Assembly (NCBI GenBank): GCA_003162495.1
Contig: PMOF01000151.1
Coordinates: forward strand, 9,462-15,630
Origin: Acidobacteriaceae bacterium
GTDB taxonomy: Bacteria; Acidobacteriota; Terriglobia; Terriglobales; Acidobacteriaceae
Reading direction: 5' to 3'
Length of the DNA: 6,169 bases
A model generated the notes under the pieces. The model was not told the origin of the DNA. It ran no database searches and saw only the letters and a program-made list of their open reading frames with translations. Shown here in pieces: positions 1 through 6,169 of this stretch (position 1 is its first letter; each line of letters opens with the position of its first letter). Position numbers and translations under genes: made by a program.

Positions 1-528
1 GCCGATCTCTGCCGGCAATGGGAAGCCGCCGCGCAACCCGCCGTCGATGCCGGCATTCGCGTGGTCCATCTCCGCTTTGGCGTTGTCCTGGCCCCTCATG
101 CCTCGTCCGGCTCCAAGCGCGGTTCCAACTCCGACGCCCTGGCCCGCATGCTTCCGATCTTCCGCCTCGGCCTGGGCGGCCCGCTCGGCTCGGGCCTGCA
201 ATGGATGAGTTGGATCAGCCTCACAGACGCTCTCTCGGCCATGCTCTTCATCCTCGACAACCCGTCTCTCGCCGGGCCTGTGAACCTGACTGCGCCCAAC
301 CCCGTCACCAACGCCGATTTCACCCGCGTCCTGGCCCGCCAGCTTCATCGCCCGGCCGCTCTGACTGTGCCGCCCGTTGCCCTGCGAGTGGCCCTAGGGG
401 AGATGGCCGACGATGCTCTCCTCTCGAGCGCCCGCGCTTACCCCGCCAGGCTGATCACCGCCGGCTTCAAATTTGCCCACAGTACGCTTGAACACGCTCT
501 GGCCTCCACGCTGTCGCCCAAGCGTTAA
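1..528 (+). CDS. TIGR01777 family (YfcH/SDR39U1-like) epimerase homologue, C-terminal part
   Basis: The frame is open from the first base and ends at TAA 526-528, giving 175 residues. The N-terminal Rossmann half with its nucleotide-binding glycines lies upstream of the window; family members are about 300 residues. Visible family signatures, numbered from the window edge: QWEAAA (6-11), RVVHLRFGVVL (20-30), FRLGLGGPLGSGLQWMSWI (54-72), GPVNLTAPNPVTNADF (92-107) and a C-terminal DUF1731-like segment from about 120 on, with LGEMADDALL and ARLITAGFKF. The family is an atypical extended SDR related to nucleoside-sugar epimerases; its substrate is not established, so no reaction is assigned. An oddity is a Ser/Gly/Lys-rich stretch (ASSGSKRGSNS, about 34-44) where relatives usually pass directly from VL through a short GGAL-type loop to the kML helix. 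The next gene, asnS, starts 85 bases downstream on the same strand. Family assignment is firm; function is unknown. Confidence 0.9.
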   Translation, partial: ADLCRQWEAAAQPAVDAGIRVVHLRFGVVLAPHASSGSKRGSNSDALARMLPIFRLGLGGPLGSGLQWMSWISLTDALSAMLFILDNPSLAGPVNLTAPNPVTNADFTRVLARQLHRPAALTVPPVALRVALGEMADDALLSSARAYPARLITAGFKFAHSTLEHALASTLSPKR

Positions 529-580
529 GATTGGTTGTCCCGTTCGCGACGCCCGCGCGCCCGCGCTATCCTAAGGTGTC

Positions 581-595
581 CGGCCGCACCGGCCG
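581..595 (+). promoter_or_regulatory. Short GC hairpin before the asnS ribosome binding site
   Basis: CGGCCG at 581-586 and CGGCCG at 590-595 can pair perfectly (6 bp) around a CAC loop. The structure ends two bases before the AAGGA at 598-602. No T-run follows, so it is not a classical intrinsic terminator for the upstream gene. A role in 5' UTR folding is possible, but in GC-rich DNA such a short stem may be chance. Confidence 0.3.
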
Positions 596-658
596 CCAAG
601 GACTCTGACACCCATGCCCGACGAAACTGCCGCCGTCACACCCGAGGCCGCACCGGCC
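582..658. repeat. 13-bp repeat flanking the asnS start codon
   Basis: GGCCGCACCGGCC occurs exactly at 582-594 (leader) and 646-658 (codons for residues 11-15 of AsnRS), 64 bases apart on either side of the ATG. Each copy is itself an inverted repeat (GGCCG, CAC, CGGCC). The second copy falls in Ala/Pro-rich low-complexity codons, so coincidence is plausible. Confidence 0.4.
598..602 (+). promoter_or_regulatory. Shine-Dalgarno-like AAGGA for asnS
   Basis: AAGGA lies 11 bases before the ATG at 614. This is slightly longer than optimal spacing, but it is the best candidate in the leader and supports the 614 start rather than the in-frame GTG codons further in (for example residue 23). Confidence 0.5.
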
Positions 659-2011
659 ACCACACCTGCCGCACCGCAAGTGACTTCCCCAGCGCCGGTG
701 GCCACCATCGCCACGCTGGGCCGGCATGAGGGCCAATCCGTCACGCTGCGCGGCTGGCTCTACAACCTGCGCGAGAGCGGCAAGCTGCTCTTCCCCATCT
801 TTCGCGATGGCACCGGCACGATCCAGGGCGTTGCCCACGTGAAGAGCGTGCCCCCGGCCGTCTTCGAGGCCCTGAAAGGCCTGACGCAGGAATCTTCGGT
901 CATCGTCACCGGCAAGGTGCGCGCCGACAAGCGCGCGCCCGGCGGCTTCGAACTGGATGTCGAAGATGTGCAGATCGTCCAGCGCGTCCCTGAGTCCGAA
1001 CCCTACCCCATCACCCTTAAAGAGCACGGCGTCGACTTCCTGATGGAGCATCGACACCTGTGGGTCCGTTCTCCGCGACAGGCCGCCATCCTCCGCATCC
1101 GGGCTGAAATCATGCGCGCGGCGGCGGAGTATTTTGACTCCAACGGCTACATCCGCACCGATCCGCCCATCCTGACGCCCGCCGCCTGCGAAGGCACCTC
1201 TACGCTGTTTCCGGTCGATTACTTCGGCGACCCCGCCTACCTGACCCAGTCCGGGCAGCTTTATATTGAGTCCACGGCCCTGGCCCTGGGCAAGGTTTAC
1301 AGCTTCGGCCCCACGTTCCGGGCCGAGAAATCGAAGACTCGCCGTCACCTGACCGAGTTCTGGATGATCGAGCCTGAAGTGGCCTACTGCGACCTCGACG
1401 GGCTGCTCGAGATCGCCGAAAACTTCTTGTCTCACATTGTTCAGAGCGTCTTAAAGAATCGCGCGCCCGAGCTGGCGGTGATTGGCCGCGACCCCGCCAA
1501 GCTTGAGGCCATCTGCCCACCGTTTCCCCGCATCACTTACGACGACGCTGTGGCAATGCTCAACGCCGCCCACAAAACCGGCGCGCTTGAACAGCCCTTC
1601 GAGTACGGCAACGACTTTGGCTCTCCCGACGAAACCTGGCTCAGCTCGCAATTTGACCGTCCGGTGATGGTCCACCGCTATCCCGCCAACGTGAAGGCCT
1701 TTTACATGGAGCCCGACCCGGTGAACCCGAACCTGGCCCTCTGCGTCGACGTTCTGGCTCCGGAAGGTTACGGCGAAATCATCGGCGGCTCGCAGCGCGT
1801 GTCCAGTTATGAACTGCTCAGCAGCCGCATCGATCAACATCAGTTACCCCGGCAAGCCTTCGAGTGGTATCTCGACCTGCGCCGCTACGGCAGCGTGCCG
1901 CACTCCGGTTTCGGCATGGGCATTGAGCGGGTGGTGGCCTGGGTTTGCGCGCTGGACCACGTGAGAGAAACCATTCCCTTCGCCCGCACCCTGCACCGCA
2001 TCTACCCGTGA
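614..2011 (+). CDS. asnS: Asparaginyl-tRNA synthetase (AsnRS, class IIb)
   Basis: This cytoplasmic enzyme charges tRNA-Asn with asparagine using ATP. The 465-residue frame is complete, from ATG 614 to TGA 2009-2011. An OB-fold anticodon-binding domain covers about 42-125 ([25 protein letters not shown]). The catalytic core follows: motif 1 region around 179-200 ([20 protein letters not shown]), motif 2 at 235-255 beginning [16 protein letters not shown] and including the ATP-contacting R236, and motif 3 at 432-440 (GFGMGIERV, with R439). [10 protein letters not shown] and KAFYM are AsnRS-like rather than AspRS-like. The end ([17 protein letters not shown]) and the segment [14 protein letters not shown] match the Bacillus/Thermus-type subgroup of about 430 residues rather than the E. 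coli type. The excess length is a leading tail of about 30 residues, mostly Ala, Pro and Thr, before the OB fold. After GGSQR the sequence reads VSSYELL, where relatives often have an acidic or IHD segment. It lies 85 bases after the upstream gene and 92 before the next one. Identification is firm. Confidence 0.97.
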   Translation: MPDETAAVTPEAAPATTPAAPQVTSPAPVATIATLGRHEGQSVTLRGWLYNLRESGKLLFPIFRDGTGTIQGVAHVKSVPPAVFEALKGLTQESSVIVTGKVRADKRAPGGFELDVEDVQIVQRVPESEPYPITLKEHGVDFLMEHRHLWVRSPRQAAILRIRAEIMRAAAEYFDSNGYIRTDPPILTPAACEGTSTLFPVDYFGDPAYLTQSGQLYIESTALALGKVYSFGPTFRAEKSKTRRHLTEFWMIEPEVAYCDLDGLLEIAENFLSHIVQSVLKNRAPELAVIGRDPAKLEAICPPFPRITYDDAVAMLNAAHKTGALEQPFEYGNDFGSPDETWLSSQFDRPVMVHRYPANVKAFYMEPDPVNPNLALCVDVLAPEGYGEIIGGSQRVSSYELLSSRIDQHQLPRQAFEWYLDLRRYGSVPHSGFGMGIERVVAWVCALDHVRETIPFARTLHRIYP

Positions 2012-2066
2012 CTAAAGTGCTGGTATCGGCCGTCCCAGAAGTTACAGGAATATGCCACTAAAGTGG
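2011..2066. repeat. Repeated ACTAAAGTG with a 12-bp palindrome, upstream of the diguanylate cyclase
   Basis: ACTAAAGTG occurs at 2011-2019 (sharing its first base with the asnS stop codon) and at 2057-2065, 46 bases apart. The second copy sits in the perfect palindrome CCACTAAAGTGG (2055-2066, 5-bp arms around AA). The two-base centre is too small for an RNA hairpin, so a protein-binding site (operator) is the likelier reading if it is functional. The palindrome lies 37 bases before the ATG at 2104. No convincing -35/-10 pair was found in this 92-base spacer, so the regulatory role is only a suggestion. Confidence 0.35.
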
Positions 2067-2103
2067 TCCTAACAGATTAGCTTACGCGGATTACGATCAA
2101 TTC

Positions 2104-5028
2104 ATGTTCCGGGTCAGGCTACTAGGCGCGATCCTTGCGATGAGCCAATTGACAGCCGTTCACGGCTGGGCGCAGCAGTATGCCTTTCAAGAGGATGCGG
2201 ACAATCAAGGACTGAATAGCCTCACGATTAACTGCCTGCTGCAAGATCATATGGGCATCGTCTGGGTCTGCACGGAGAACGGCCTGTATAAGTTTGACGG
2301 TTCCAGCTATACCCGGTTAGGCGCCGAACAGGGCCTGCAGGATAGCTATATCCTGTCCATTCATCAGGACGCCGACAACGAGCTGTGGGTGGGGACCAGC
2401 TCCGGCCTCTATCACGGGGATGGACACCACTTCACCGCGGCCGCCCAGGAAATCGGCGGCCTGGCGGGTGGATCAGGGCAGCAGATTACGTCCACTGGTC
2501 CGGGGCATGTGCTCGCGGTCAGTCGTCATCGCATCTTTGAGCTCAGCCGTGCAGGCCCCAGCGCGGGCTCCAACGCAACCTGGAAGGTTGCGCCCTTCTC
2601 TTCGCAGGCCTGGCTGGATACCCACCCCGACCTGGCCTCCATCTACAGCATCTTTGTCAGTCGTGACGGATCGGTCTGGGCCGGCTGTGGCAATGCCGTC
2701 TGCCAGTTTTCCGCATCCGGCGTAAAGGCATGGAGCGCGGCCGATGGAGTCGTCCCCGATACGTGGGCGTGGTTTCTTGAGGATTCAACCGGTCGGCTGT
2801 GGGCCCGTGGGTACCATCACATTCTGGCTCTCAGCCCTCACGCCGCCCGCTTCGTTGATCAGAACATTCCTTCCACCTCGGTCACCTTCAGCACTCCGCT
2901 TTTGCCTGTGGTCGAGGATACGCAACACAGGATCCTGACCCGGACCGACAGCGGGATGGCCATCCTGGACCAGGGACATTGGCAGACCCTGGGCGCGGCG
3001 AACGGACTCGATGTGCCCGGCATCCTGGCGTTGATGGTTGACCGCGACGGCACACTCTGGCTGGGCACCTATGGAAAAGGCGTGGAACGCTGGATGGGCA
3101 ACGGCAATTGGGAGACCTGGGCAGCCGGCCAAGGCCTGGAAGGGAATCTTGTCTGGTCCATGGTCCGCGACCACCTGGGAACGATATGGGCCGCAACCGA
3201 GCACGGTATCGTCACCTTAGATCGGGCCGGCAAGCGTTTTCTTCCCTGGCAGCCCAATGCCACCGTGCCTCACGGACAGGTCATCTCAGTGCGCCAAGGC
3301 CCCGATCAAAGCCTGTGGTTTTCATCCTCCGCGGGCCAACTGATTCGTTATTCTCCCGACCAGGGCGGCTTGCGGAACTGGACGATGCCGGGAGGTTTGC
3401 GATGGATTTGGGCCAACACCTCGAACCAGTTGTGGGGAATGACAAACAGCGGCCTGTATCGCTTCGATACCGCTTCCAATGAGATTGCAAAGGTGGAAAA
3501 TCCGGTAGTTCAGGATCAAGCATTCTTTGACGTCTGCGAAGATGCAGGTCATGGGCTCTGGTTCGCGTCGAATCGAGGAATCGTCCACCTATCGGACGGC
3601 ATTTGGAGCCAGATCACGGTGCGCGGCAATGTGACATCCGACCGCTTTGGCAGCGTGGCCTGCGCCGCGGACGGCACCTTGTGGCTGGGCGGCGCGTCCA
3701 CCGGCGTCGAACACCTTCGCGTTCAGGGCGATGTGGCCAGCGCGGCCGAACCGCTGCCTCCAGCGGGCTTCAAATCCATTGAACCCATGTTCCTGCACCA
3801 GGACCATCGCGGCTGGCTTTGGATTGGCAGCGGCTCCGGCGTCTACGTCTACAATGGCACCCGCTGGAGGCACCTGACCAAGAACGATGGACTGGTGTGG
3901 AACGACTGCAATGAGGGAGCATTCCTTGAGGACGTTGACGGTTCAGTCTGGATCGGCACTTCCAACGGGCTTTCGCATCTGCTGCATCCCGAAATGATCT
4001 TCCAGCAGCAGCCGTTGCGGGTTATTGTCACCAGCGCGGAGCTGGGGAATCATGCCATCTCCCCGGGCAGCACGCCTTCCCTGGCTTGGACCAAGGAACC
4101 GTTGCGGGTTCAAGTCGTATCTTCGCCGCTTGAAGACCAGCCCTCCACTGTCTATCGCTACCGTCTGGTTGGCCTTGAACAGGACTGGAACACCACGCGA
4201 AGCCACGATCTGCGTTATTCCTCGCTTCCCGACGGCGCCTATCGTCTTGAGATCTACGCCGAAGACACTGAAAGCGACGCTCGATCTCCGCTTGTGGTTC
4301 TTTCTTTCCGTGTGCGTCCGCCGTGGTGGAACAGCCTTCTATTTCAGATCGGCCTGACATCGTCTCTTCTGCTGTTCGCCTTTGGAGCCATCCACTTTCG
4401 CGAGCGTGAGCTGATCGCGAGCAAGGTTGAATTGGAAGCATTGATCAGCGAGAGAACCGAGCAGTTGCAGCTGGAGAAGCAGCAGATGGCCGAGGCCCGC
4501 GAAGCGCTGCGCGAGCTGGCCAGCCGCGATCCCTTGACCGGGCTCCTCAACCGCCGCGCCATCTACGATGTTCTCAGCCGCGAAATGGCCCGCGTCAGCC
4601 GCGATGGAACCGCGCTGACGGCGGTGATGATCGACCTCGACCACTTCAAGGAAATCAACGACACTCACGGCCACATGGTAGGTGATGAAGTGCTGCGCGA
4701 AATTGGCCGCCGCCTCACCGATGCGGTGCGGTCTTATGACAACGTGAGCCGTTACGGAGGCGAAGAATTTCTCCTGCTGATGCCGGACATTGACGCCTCC
4801 ATGAGCCAGGCCCGCCTGCTCAGGGTCCACAGCGCCATCTGCTGTGAGCCGATCCGGTTCCCCGGCGGCGAAGTCAGCCTCACGTGCAGTTTAGGCGTCA
4901 GCATACTCTTAGGCGACCAATCTTTGTCCGTCGAACAGTTCCTGGACCGCGCCGACCGCGCGTTGTACGAGGCCAAGCGCAAGGGAAGAAACCGTATCGC
5001 CTACGCCGCGCATTCGCTGGTCGGCTAG
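2104..5028 (+). CDS. Membrane-anchored diguanylate cyclase with two-component-regulator propeller, Y_Y_Y and GGDEF domains
   Basis: A 974-residue sensor predicted to make cyclic di-GMP from two GTP in the cytoplasm in response to an extracytoplasmic cue. In order: a signal peptide at 1-23 (R3/R5, hydrophobic core, GWA|QQ cleavage); about 14 propeller blades at 30-628 of the form DxxGxLWxGTxxGLxxxxG (clear ones near 47, 86, 183, 224, 269, 309, 352, 395, 433, 476, 518, 562 and 606, a degenerate one near 127), enough for two seven-bladed propellers; a Y_Y_Y immunoglobulin-like domain at about 665-738 (Y684, Y686, W695, Y705, Y713); one membrane helix at about 742-763; a charged coiled coil at 765-805; and GGDEF at about 806-967. 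The cyclase looks active: D844 in IDLDHFK, N852/D853, GGEEF at 885-889, and an inhibitory RxxD I-site at 876-879, five residues before it. The first in-frame ATG after the stop at 2059-2061 is 2104, and only it preserves the signal peptide; its Shine-Dalgarno is weak. No kinase or receiver domain is fused. The ligand is unknown. Confidence 0.93.
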   Translation: MFRVRLLGAILAMSQLTAVHGWAQQYAFQEDADNQGLNSLTINCLLQDHMGIVWVCTENGLYKFDGSSYTRLGAEQGLQDSYILSIHQDADNELWVGTSSGLYHGDGHHFTAAAQEIGGLAGGSGQQITSTGPGHVLAVSRHRIFELSRAGPSAGSNATWKVAPFSSQAWLDTHPDLASIYSIFVSRDGSVWAGCGNAVCQFSASGVKAWSAADGVVPDTWAWFLEDSTGRLWARGYHHILALSPHAARFVDQNIPSTSVTFSTPLLPVVEDTQHRILTRTDSGMAILDQGHWQTLGAANGLDVPGILALMVDRDGTLWLGTYGKGVERWMGNGNWETWAAGQGLEGNLVWSMVRDHLGTIWAATEHGIVTLDRAGKRFLPWQPNATVPHGQVISVRQGPDQSLWFSSSAGQLIRYSPDQGGLRNWTMPGGLRWIWANTSNQLWGMTNSGLYRFDTASNEIAKVENPVVQDQAFFDVCEDAGHGLWFASNRGIVHLSDGIWSQITVRGNVTSDRFGSVACAADGTLWLGGASTGVEHLRVQGDVASAAEPLPPAGFKSIEPMFLHQDHRGWLWIGSGSGVYVYNGTRWRHLTKNDGLVWNDCNEGAFLEDVDGSVWIGTSNGLSHLLHPEMIFQQQPLRVIVTSAELGNHAISPGSTPSLAWTKEPLRVQVVSSPLEDQPSTVYRYRLVGLEQDWNTTRSHDLRYSSLPDGAYRLEIYAEDTESDARSPLVVLSFRVRPPWWNSLLFQIGLTSSLLLFAFGAIHFRERELIASKVELEALISERTEQLQLEKQQMAEAREALRELASRDPLTGLLNRRAIYDVLSREMARVSRDGTALTAVMIDLDHFKEINDTHGHMVGDEVLREIGRRLTDAVRSYDNVSRYGGEEFLLLMPDIDASMSQARLLRVHSAICCEPIRFPGGEVSLTCSLGVSILLGDQSLSVEQFLDRADRALYEAKRKGRNRIAYAAHSLVG

Positions 5029-5060
5029 AGGCGAATCCCTGGGGATGGATGCGGTTGCAA

Positions 5061-5084
5061 CAGCGCAAAAGTAAAACTGTGCTG
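5061..5084. other. Weak stem-loop in the convergent spacer
   Basis: CAGCGC (5061-5066) can pair with GTGCTG (5079-5084), one G-T pair included, around a 12-base A-rich loop. The spacer between the two convergent stop codons is only 58 bases and also holds the palindrome ATCCC-TG-GGGAT at 5035-5046. Neither structure has a proper T-run on either strand, so a bidirectional terminator is possible but poorly supported. Confidence 0.2.
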
Positions 5085-5086
5085 AC

Positions 5087-6169
5087 TTACTGCTTTGCGA
5101 CGCGTCTCCGCGCCTGTCGCGTCTTCCAGCGCGAAAACAAAAACACTGCTACCCCGGCGCCCACCAGCGCCGCCGTGCCACCTAAAACCTTGGCCACAGC
5201 CAGAGGCTTGTTGGTTTCGTCGCCGGAAGGGATGACGGACAGGACGATGGTCATGGCGGTGCTGAGCAATCCCAAGGAAGCCAGTGCGATGGCCACCGGC
5301 TTGCCGCCGGGGACTCGACGCACCTCAGGAGCTGCCGGCCTGCGCTGCAAACGGATCATGGCAGCGAAGAGGAAGAGATAGGGCAGAAAGAGCGAGATGA
5401 CCGACATGCTGACCAGCACGTCATAGGCGCCGCGCACGGTGGTTCCGGCCTGGCTGAGCAGCGCGACAGCCATGCCCGCCGCGCCGTAAACCGCGATGGC
5501 CACCCAGGGGGTGCGATAGCGGGGGTGAATCCAGCCGAATGCGGGGGGTAGATAGCGATCGGCGCCGGCCACAAACGGCAGGCGTGCGGTGGAAGAGAGA
5601 TTGGCGGCCGTTCCGCCCACGGTGTTGAGCGCTACCAGCAGGGCCATGGGCGCGAGCAACCATGCCAGGCCCAGACGGCCGGCCATGAGGGCGATTCCGT
5701 TGACAAAGCCGTCGGGGCCGCCCACAGCGCTGCTGGGCAGCGCCACCAGCAGCGCCGCGGTGCCGCCGATGTAGCCAATGGTGAGGATGCAGCCTGCAAC
5801 AAGGAGCGCGGATGGAATGGCGCGGCGCGGATTTTGAATTTCATCGCCCATGGCGGAGGCGGCCTCAATGGCGCTGAAGGCAAAGAAGACGCTGGACCAA
5901 AAAACGGCATTGTTGAGCGACCAGTGCGGCACCAGGCCGGCGGCCGTGACGTGCGTTGCAGGGCCAAAGCGCCACCATGAGACTGCGGCCATGAGGATGA
6001 GAACGGTGAGCGGGAGCAGGCTGCCGAGCGCGCCGATGTTGTTGAGCCACTTGCCTGTGTCCACACCGCGGATGTTGAGCAGGGTGATCACGGCCAGCCA
6101 AAAAATGGCGAAGGCCACGTAGTAGAGCGGGTTGGCGGCCAGGCTTTGCGCGCGCTTGCCGAAGGCAAA
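5087..6169 (-). CDS. APC superfamily amino acid permease, N-terminus beyond the window
   Basis: An inner-membrane secondary transporter, probably for amino acids. On the minus strand the frame is open from the right edge to TAA at 5087-5089, giving 360 residues. The GTG at 6118-6116 is internal to a membrane segment and is not taken as the start. Numbered from the edge, about nine hydrophobic helices are visible: 18-33, 45-64, 88-104, 120-144, 158-183, 221-240, 249-273, 291-313 and 323-346. The family normally has 12, so about three helices are missing. The diagnostic APC segment is FSAIEAASAMGDEIQNPRR (98-116), followed by AIPSALL; later SSTARLPFVAGADRYLPP and the loop IHPRYRTPWVAI are also typical of the family. 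The C-terminal tail is strongly basic (RWKTRQARRRVAKQ) and probably cytoplasmic. It converges on the diguanylate cyclase gene and so is transcribed separately. Substrate cannot be assigned from what is visible. Confidence 0.9.
   Translation of the reverse strand, partial: FAFGKRAQSLAANPLYYVAFAIFWLAVITLLNIRGVDTGKWLNNIGALGSLLPLTVLILMAAVSWWRFGPATHVTAAGLVPHWSLNNAVFWSSVFFAFSAIEAASAMGDEIQNPRRAIPSALLVAGCILTIGYIGGTAALLVALPSSAVGGPDGFVNGIALMAGRLGLAWLLAPMALLVALNTVGGTAANLSSTARLPFVAGADRYLPPAFGWIHPRYRTPWVAIAVYGAAGMAVALLSQAGTTVRGAYDVLVSMSVISLFLPYLFLFAAMIRLQRRPAAPEVRRVPGGKPVAIALASLGLLSTAMTIVLSVIPSGDETNKPLAVAKVLGGTAALVGAGVAVFLFSRWKTRQARRRVAKQ

Noticed and set aside
535..572. Possible sigma-70 promoter before asnS (TTGTCC at 535 and TATCCT at 567)
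   Set aside because: The gap between the two boxes is 26 bases, far from the usual 16-18, and no better -35 element lies at the right distance.
566..1435. A 289-codon open frame on the minus strand opposite asnS
   Set aside because: It is fully antisense to a gene with unmistakable AsnRS motifs. Its translation is rich in Gly, Arg, Asp and Val with no recognisable domain, as expected from the complement of GC-rich codons.
4012..4110. A 12-base direct repeat CCGTTGCGGGTT at 4012-4023 and 4099-4110
   Set aside because: Both copies are in frame and encode PLRV at the start of predicted beta strands in or near the Y_Y_Y domain. Protein-level similarity and codon bias explain it without a mobile or regulatory role.
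4339..4830. A 163-codon minus-strand open frame opposite the coiled coil and GGDEF region
   Set aside because: It overlaps the conserved catalytic region of the cyclase, has no family signature and no independent ribosome binding site or spacing that suggests a gene.
5035..5046. Palindrome ATCCCTGGGGAT just after the cyclase stop codon as a terminator
   Set aside because: The arms are 5 bp with a 2-base centre, which cannot form a stable RNA loop, and there is no T-run after it.
4884..5381. A 165-codon plus-strand open frame bridging the cyclase end and the permease
   Set aside because: It overlaps the end of the cyclase out of frame and then runs antisense to the permease; the translation is basic and shows no domain.

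Overview
The window is ordinary GC-rich bacterial chromosome with four protein genes. Two of them run off the edges. There is no mobile element, CRISPR array, tRNA or rRNA that I can support. The mix suggests an Acidobacteriota-like bacterium (for example Terriglobia): high GC, a TIGR01777/YfcH-type epimerase homologue, a Bacillus/Thermus-type AsnRS ending in RIYP, and a very large periplasmic beta-propeller/Y_Y_Y sensor fused to GGDEF. This placement is inference from gene content, not a marker-based assignment.

Layout: (1) 1-528, plus strand, the C-terminal 175 residues of a TIGR01777-family SDR-like protein. (2) 529-613, a spacer with a short GC hairpin just ahead of a Shine-Dalgarno-like AAGGA. 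(3) 614-2011, plus strand, complete asparaginyl-tRNA synthetase with an Ala/Pro/Thr-rich N-terminal tail. (4) 2012-2103, a spacer with a repeated 9-mer, one copy of which lies inside a 12-bp palindrome. (5) 2104-5028, plus strand, a 974-residue membrane-anchored diguanylate cyclase with about 14 propeller blades outside the cytoplasm. (6) 5029-5086, a short convergent spacer. (7) 5087-6169, minus strand, an APC-family amino acid permease lacking its N-terminus at the window edge.

The first three genes share a strand with gaps of 85 and 92 bases, so partial co-transcription is possible, but their functions are unrelated (unknown SDR, translation, signalling). The permease is convergent and so is not in the same operon. 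The most noteworthy element is the diguanylate cyclase. It appears to couple an extracytoplasmic double seven-bladed propeller to c-di-GMP synthesis, and both its catalytic motif and its product-inhibition site look intact. I did not find evidence for a wholly new multi-gene system.
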